Assembly: GCA_902491765.1 (NCBI GenBank)
Contig: CABUIY010000005.1
Location: forward strand, 1-64,000
Source of the DNA: an uncultured Collinsella sp.
GTDB taxonomy: Bacteria > Actinomycetota > Coriobacteriia > Coriobacteriales > Coriobacteriaceae
DNA length: 64,000 nucleotides
Reading direction: 5' to 3'
In this document: piece by piece, positions 60,247 through 64,000 of the stretch
Position numbering within the stretch: the stretch's first letter is position 1
Layout of the letters: every line of letters begins with the position of its first letter
Program-made: the position numbers and the translations under genes
The notes under the pieces: generated by a model
Databases searched by the model: none
What the model was told of the DNA's origin: nothing
What the model saw: the letters and a program-made list of their open reading frames with translations, nothing else

Positions 60247-63012
60247 TTGAAGAAGATGACTATGCGCCATACGTCGTCTGCGGTTCAGGCGCAAAACGAA
60301 CTGATGAGGCATCGCGCGGAGGGTCGCATCCAGTATGCGGCGACCATTCCGCTGACGGAGGCCCTATCCTGGGTCGGCTCGAATCTCGGCGGCCTTAATC
60401 GCGACGAGGTCGCGCACAGCGAAGCCGACAACGGGCGTAACGTGGTCACGCGTGGCAAGAAGAAGTCGATTGCCCGCAAGCTTGCGGACGCGTTCGTCAA
60501 TCCCTTCACGGCGATTCTGTTTTTCCTGGCCATCATTTCGGCAGCGACCGACATGGTGTTTCCAGCGTTGTCGATGATGGGCAGCACGCCCGAAGACTTT
60601 GACCCGCTGACGGTGATCATCATCACCACGATGGTCGTGCTCTCGGGCACGCTGCGCTATATCCAGGAAGCGCGCAGCGGCAACGCGGCCGAAAAGCTGC
60701 TCGATATGATTACGACCACCGTGACAGTCACCCGCGAGGATGCCCCTAGGACCGAGATTCCCATCGACGACGTGGTGGTTGGTGACATCGTGCACCTGTC
60801 CGCCGGTGACATGATTCCCGCCGATGTGAGAATCATTGAGGCTAAGGACCTCTTTGTGAGCCAGGCAAGCCTGACGGGCGAGAGCGAGCCGGTCGAGAAG
60901 GTTCCCGCGACGTGCACCGAGTCCGATTCGGCAACGTCGTTCGAGAACATCGCCCTCATGGGCAGCAGTGTGATCTCGGGCAGCGCGACGGCGCTCGCCT
61001 TTAGCGTGGGCGAGCAGACCTTGTTTGGCTCTATGGCATCGAGCCTGTCCGAGGATGCCGTAGAGACGAGCTTTTCCAAAGGCGTCAATAGCGTCTCGTG
61101 GGTGCTCATCCGCTTTATGATGGTGATGGTTCCGTTTGTCTTTATGATTAACGGCGTCACCAAGGGCGATTGGCTTAATGCTGGCCTGTTTGCCATCAGC
61201 ATCGCCGTGGGCCTGACACCCGAGATGCTGCCCATGATCGTTACCACGTGCCTTGCCAAGGGCGCCGTGGCTATGAGCAAAAAGCAGACCATCGTTAAGA
61301 ACCTCAACTCGATTCAAAACTTTGGCGCGATGGACGTGCTGTGCACGGACAAGACTGGCACGCTGACGCAGGACCAGGTGGTGCTGGAGTATCACTGGAA
61401 CATCGATGGCCAGGAGGATTCGCGCGTTCTGCGCCATGCCTACCTCAACAGCTATTTCCAGACGGGCTACAAGAATCTGATGGATCTGGCGATCATCAAA
61501 TGCACCGAGGAGGAGCAAAACGACCCGAGTCTCACCGACCTTTCCGAGGCCTATGTGAAGGTCGACGAGGTGCCGTTTGACTTTACGCGCCGTCGCCTTA
61601 CCACCGTGGTGCGCGATCGAAGCGGCAAAACCCAGATGGTCACCAAGGGTGCAGTCGAGGAGATGCTGTCGGTGTGCTCGCATGCCGAGATTGACGGCGG
61701 CGTTCACGTGCTGGACGACGAGGTGCGCGAGCGCATTTTGGCAACGGTCGCCGACCTTAACGACGACGGCTTCCGCGTGTTGGCAATCGCTCAAAAGTCC
61801 AACCCGTCGCCTGTCGGTGCCTTTAGCGCCGATGATGAGCGCGACATGGTGCTGATCGGCTACCTGGCGTTTTTGGATCCGCCCAAAGAGTCCACGGCCG
61901 ATGCTATCGAGGCGCTGCGCAACCACGGTGTAGCCACCAAGATCTTGACCGGCGACAATGAGAAGGTCACGCGCACCATCTGCAAGCAGGTGGGACTCGA
62001 GGTCAACAACATGCTGCTCGGCAGCGATATCGCCGCAATGGACGACGCCGAGCTCGCTCGTCGCGCCGAGGACGTGCAGGTCTTTGCCAAGCTTACGCCC
62101 GATCAAAAAGCGCGCGTCGTGTCCGTGCTGCGTGCAAACGGTCATGTGGTGGGCTACATGGGCGACGGCATCAACGACGCCTCGGCCATGAAGTCGTCCG
62201 ACATCGGCATCTCGGTCGATACTGCGGTCGACGTGGCCAAGGAGTCGGCCGATATCATCTTGCTCGAGAAGGATTTGATGGTGCTCGAGGAGGGCATCAT
62301 CGAGGGGCGCAAGACCTACGCCAACATGATCAAGTACATCAAGATGACCGCAAGCTCCAACTTCGGCAATATGTTCAGCGTGCTTGCCGCATCCGCCCTG
62401 CTGCCGTTTTTGCCGATGATGAGCATCCAGCTGATCCTGCTCAACCTGATCTATGACTGCAGCTGCCTGGCGATTCCCTGGGACAACGTGGACGAGGAGT
62501 TCCTGCGCGTGCCGCGTACCTGGGACGCTTCGAGTGTTGGCAGGTTCATGATCTGGATCGGGCCCACCAGCTCCATCTTCGACTTTATGACCTATATCTT
62601 TATGTACTTCGTTTTCTGCCCCCTGTTCGTGAGCCATGGCGTGCTGTTCAACGACCTGGCGAGCGTCTACTCGGGCGCCGCGCTGGAGCAGATGCAGCTG
62701 GCCTACATCGCGCTGTTCCAGGCTGGATGGTTCGTCGAGTCTATGTGGAGCCAGACGCTGGTCATCCACATGATCCGTACGCCTAAGTTGCCGTTTATCC
62801 AGAGCCGTGCCTCGGCTCCGGTGATGCTGCTCACGATGACGGGCATCGCGCTGCTCACGCTGATCCCGTTTAGCCCGCTTGGCCCCACGCTGGGTCTGGG
62901 CGCCCTGCCTGTCGAGTACTTCTTGTTCCTGATTCCGTGCATCTTGCTGTACATGGCGCTGGCGACAAGCCTTAAGAAGGCCTACGTCAAGCGCTACGGC
63001 GAGCTGCTGTAG
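60247..63012 (+). CDS. mgtA: Magnesium-translocating P-type ATPase (MgtA family)
   Basis: This 921-residue P3B pump is of full family length. It has actuator motif LTGESEPVE, membrane motif VGLTPEMLPM, catalytic DKTGTLTQD, hinge MGDGINDASAM and ten predicted helices with SSNFGNMFSV. It imports Mg2+ at low external magnesium. The start is a TTG 8 nt after GGAG; an ATG three codons later is possible. A 51-residue membrane peptide gene follows after 30 nt and probably shares the transcript. Confidence 0.93.
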   Translation: MKKMTMRHTSSAVQAQNELMRHRAEGRIQYAATIPLTEALSWVGSNLGGLNRDEVAHSEADNGRNVVTRGKKKSIARKLADAFVNPFTAILFFLAIISAATDMVFPALSMMGSTPEDFDPLTVIIITTMVVLSGTLRYIQEARSGNAAEKLLDMITTTVTVTREDAPRTEIPIDDVVVGDIVHLSAGDMIPADVRIIEAKDLFVSQASLTGESEPVEKVPATCTESDSATSFENIALMGSSVISGSATALAFSVGEQTLFGSMASSLSEDAVETSFSKGVNSVSWVLIRFMMVMVPFVFMINGVTKGDWLNAGLFAISIAVGLTPEMLPMIVTTCLAKGAVAMSKKQTIVKNLNSIQNFGAMDVLCTDKTGTLTQDQVVLEYHWNIDGQEDSRVLRHAYLNSYFQTGYKNLMDLAIIKCTEEEQNDPSLTDLSEAYVKVDEVPFDFTRRRLTTVVRDRSGKTQMVTKGAVEEMLSVCSHAEIDGGVHVLDDEVRERILATVADLNDDGFRVLAIAQKSNPSPVGAFSADDERDMVLIGYLAFLDPPKESTADAIEALRNHGVATKILTGDNEKVTRTICKQVGLEVNNMLLGSDIAAMDDAELARRAEDVQVFAKLTPDQKARVVSVLRANGHVVGYMGDGINDASAMKSSDIGISVDTAVDVAKESADIILLEKDLMVLEEGIIEGRKTYANMIKYIKMTASSNFGNMFSVLAASALLPFLPMMSIQLILLNLIYDCSCLAIPWDNVDEEFLRVPRTWDASSVGRFMIWIGPTSSIFDFMTYIFMYFVFCPLFVSHGVLFNDLASVYSGAALEQMQLAYIALFQAGWFVESMWSQTLVIHMIRTPKLPFIQSRASAPVMLLTMTGIALLTLIPFSPLGPTLGLGALPVEYFLFLIPCILLYMALATSLKKAYVKRYGELL

Positions 63013-63042
63013 TGGGGGATTGATGCAGAAAGGAGCGTTTGC

Positions 63043-63198
63043 ATGAACTGGACGCAGATTTGGATGGACTTGTTTGGCACCACGGAGTGGCTCGGCCTTA
63101 ACATGGGCTTTTGGGTGGCCAACGGCGTGGTGTTGGTGGTTGTCGTGATTATGAACGTTGTCTTTTGGAGCATGAAACCGCTGCCGAGGGATGAATAA
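63043..63198 (+). CDS. 51-residue membrane peptide downstream of mgtA
   Basis: This 51-residue protein has AGAAAGGAG before its ATG and one long hydrophobic helix (NGVVLVVVVIMNVVFWSM), with short polar ends MNWTQIWMD and KPLPRDE. It is not recognised by family. In E. coli and Salmonella, MgtS and MgtR are similarly small membrane peptides that alter MgtA stability, though without sequence similarity. Its place between mgtA and the terminator suggests an equivalent regulator here. Confidence 0.75.
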   Translation: MNWTQIWMDLFGTTEWLGLNMGFWVANGVVLVVVVIMNVVFWSMKPLPRDE

Positions 63199-63200
63199 CA

Positions 63201-63238
63201 AGCGAGGGGGCCGCCTGCCGGGCGACCCCCTCGCTGTT
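63201..63238 (+). terminator. Terminator of the mgtA operon
   Basis: AGCGAGGGGG (63201-63210) pairs exactly with CCCCCTCGCT (63226-63235), followed by GTTTAT. It lies 2 nt after the 51-residue peptide stop. Confidence 0.85.
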
Positions 63239-63255
63239 TATAAGCACCAGTAAAT

Positions 63256-63437
63256 CGAAGGTGAATGGTTTCCCGAGAAGTGAACGACCTAATTTGGACC
63301 CCTGAAGCACCCACGTTTTTCGACGCTAAAACCGCAGGATTTGAGTGATAAAACCGCAGGAATTGGCCTTCCCAAAGTGTCGATGCGTCGAGGGTCCGAT
63401 TTCACCCGTTCACTTCGCGGAAAAGCATTCACCTTCG
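63256..63437. repeat. Long palindromic repeat element (MITE-like)
   Basis: Arms of about 45 bp face each other imperfectly: CGAAGGTGAATG...TTGGACCC (63256-63301) and GGGTCC...CATTCACCTTCG (63392-63437). The centre has a direct repeat TAAAACCGCAGGA twice, about 22 bp apart. No gene is present. It looks like a dispersed, non-autonomous palindromic element. Confidence 0.6.
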
Positions 63438-63576
63438 TTGCGTAAGGCGACGGATGGAAGGGTGATTATCGTCAAGCAGCTACCTCTGCCTTGTGAATCA
63501 TCTGAAGCACAAGGCATAATGCATGTAACAAGGGGGCGGTTCCTTTGTCACATCCGTTGATATGAGAGAAGAGTAG

Positions 63577-64000
63577 ATGATTCTTTCGCTTGCCCCTATG
63601 GAGGGGATTACCGGGCATGTGTTCCGTCGCGTGCATGCGGAGTGCTTCGGTGCGCTCGATTGCTATTACACGCCGTTTTTGCCGCCGCCGCGGGTGGGAA
63701 ACCGCTTTGGCGGCAAGGCGTTTAAGGAGATCGATCCTGCCAATAACCAGGGGCTCAACGTGGTGCCTCAGTTGATGTCCAAGAACGCGGACGAGTTTGT
63801 GTGGGCGGCACAGGTGCTCGCCGACATGGGCTATCGCGAGGTCAATCTCAACTTGGGTTGTCCCTCGGGGACGGTTGTCGCCAAGGGCAAGGGCTCGGGC
63901 TTTTTGCGCCACTTGGACGAGCTCGAAGTGTTCTTGAGCGATGTGTGCGAACGTTCGCCGTTGCCGGTGTCGGTAAAAACCAGGCTGGGGCTGGAGAGTG
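63577..64000 (+). CDS. dus: tRNA-dihydrouridine synthase (Dus family), 3' partial
   Basis: The frame starts at the ATG at 63577 (GAGAAGAG upstream) and runs off the window. MILSLAPMEGITGHVFRR is the FMN-binding start of Dus enzymes. DMGYREVNLNLGCPSGTVVAKGKGSGFL contains the conserved NLGCPS catalytic-Cys region. VSVKTRLGLES follows. The 141 codons present are about 45 percent of a normal Dus. It modifies uridines in tRNA using NADPH and FMN. Confidence 0.92.
   Translation, partial: MILSLAPMEGITGHVFRRVHAECFGALDCYYTPFLPPPRVGNRFGGKAFKEIDPANNQGLNVVPQLMSKNADEFVWAAQVLADMGYREVNLNLGCPSGTVVAKGKGSGFLRHLDELEVFLSDVCERSPLPVSVKTRLGLES

Noticed and set aside
60364..63201. A 945-codon open frame on the reverse strand
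   Set aside because: It is antisense to mgtA, with a His/Gln/Arg-rich product typical of shadow translation and no motif.
1..64000. CRISPR arrays, tRNA or rRNA genes
   Set aside because: No regularly spaced repeat-spacer arrays and no tRNA or rRNA signatures were noticed. A covariance search was not possible.

Overview
The window looks like chromosome of a gut Coriobacteriia, most likely Collinsella or a close relative. The evidence is a high-GC coding bias, a mannose-family PTS, a MalT-like LuxR regulator, DUF1700/PadR genes, a small CD1871A-type CXXC protein, a large sortase-type surface protein and AAA ATPase genes preceded by palindromes. This is an inference from gene content, not a database match. 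No rRNA, tRNA or CRISPR array was recognised.

1-19,400 is an accessory island. It opens with a type I restriction-modification locus (hsdR, hsdM, hsdS) in which a second, oppositely oriented hsdS and a tyrosine recombinase make an invertible specificity module. Next is an integrative mobilizable element: coupling protein, relaxase, ribbon-helix-helix accessory proteins, a RepA-like ATPase beside a cluster of TGACGG repeats, integrase, excisionase and a divergent double-HTH regulator. A candidate nic site lies at 8180-8187. No mating-pore genes are present, so transfer would need a helper. DUF3800 genes and a truncated mtnN (junction near 19,170-19,177) mark a likely island edge.

19,600-27,210 is a carbohydrate operon: a LevR-like PRD regulator, PTS EIIB-EIIC-EIID-EIIA, a DUF2961/GH172 protein and a ROK fructokinase-like sugar kinase. 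The combination suggests import and cleavage of a fructose-containing disaccharide or difructose anhydride. 27,220-29,470 is a lower-GC block of three SAM methyltransferases behind a palindrome and a DtxR-like iron box. 29,640-33,000 holds a possible type III toxin-antitoxin locus, yjdF with a probable riboswitch, a flavoprotein and decayed AAA ATPase genes.

33,000-46,000 holds a divergent type IIA topoisomerase pair, a DUF234-type AAA ATPase with an elaborate four-palindrome control region, an XRE/membrane-protein pair, and a 1455-residue Tat-exported, sortase-anchored protein next to a LuxR regulator. 46,000-47,400 is a PadR/DUF1700 operon. 48,450-49,480 is a graveyard of AAA ATPase, topoisomerase and arginase-family fragments.

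49,475-53,520 is a two-component system divergent from an envelope redox module (CXXC peptide, polyferredoxin, thioredoxin-like lipoprotein). A MacB-type ABC fusion follows. 57,044-63,240 is a magnesium-type P-ATPase locus: two P3-type ATPases, a receiver-less winged-helix regulator between them and a 51-residue membrane peptide after the second. The window ends inside a dus-type tRNA-dihydrouridine synthase gene.
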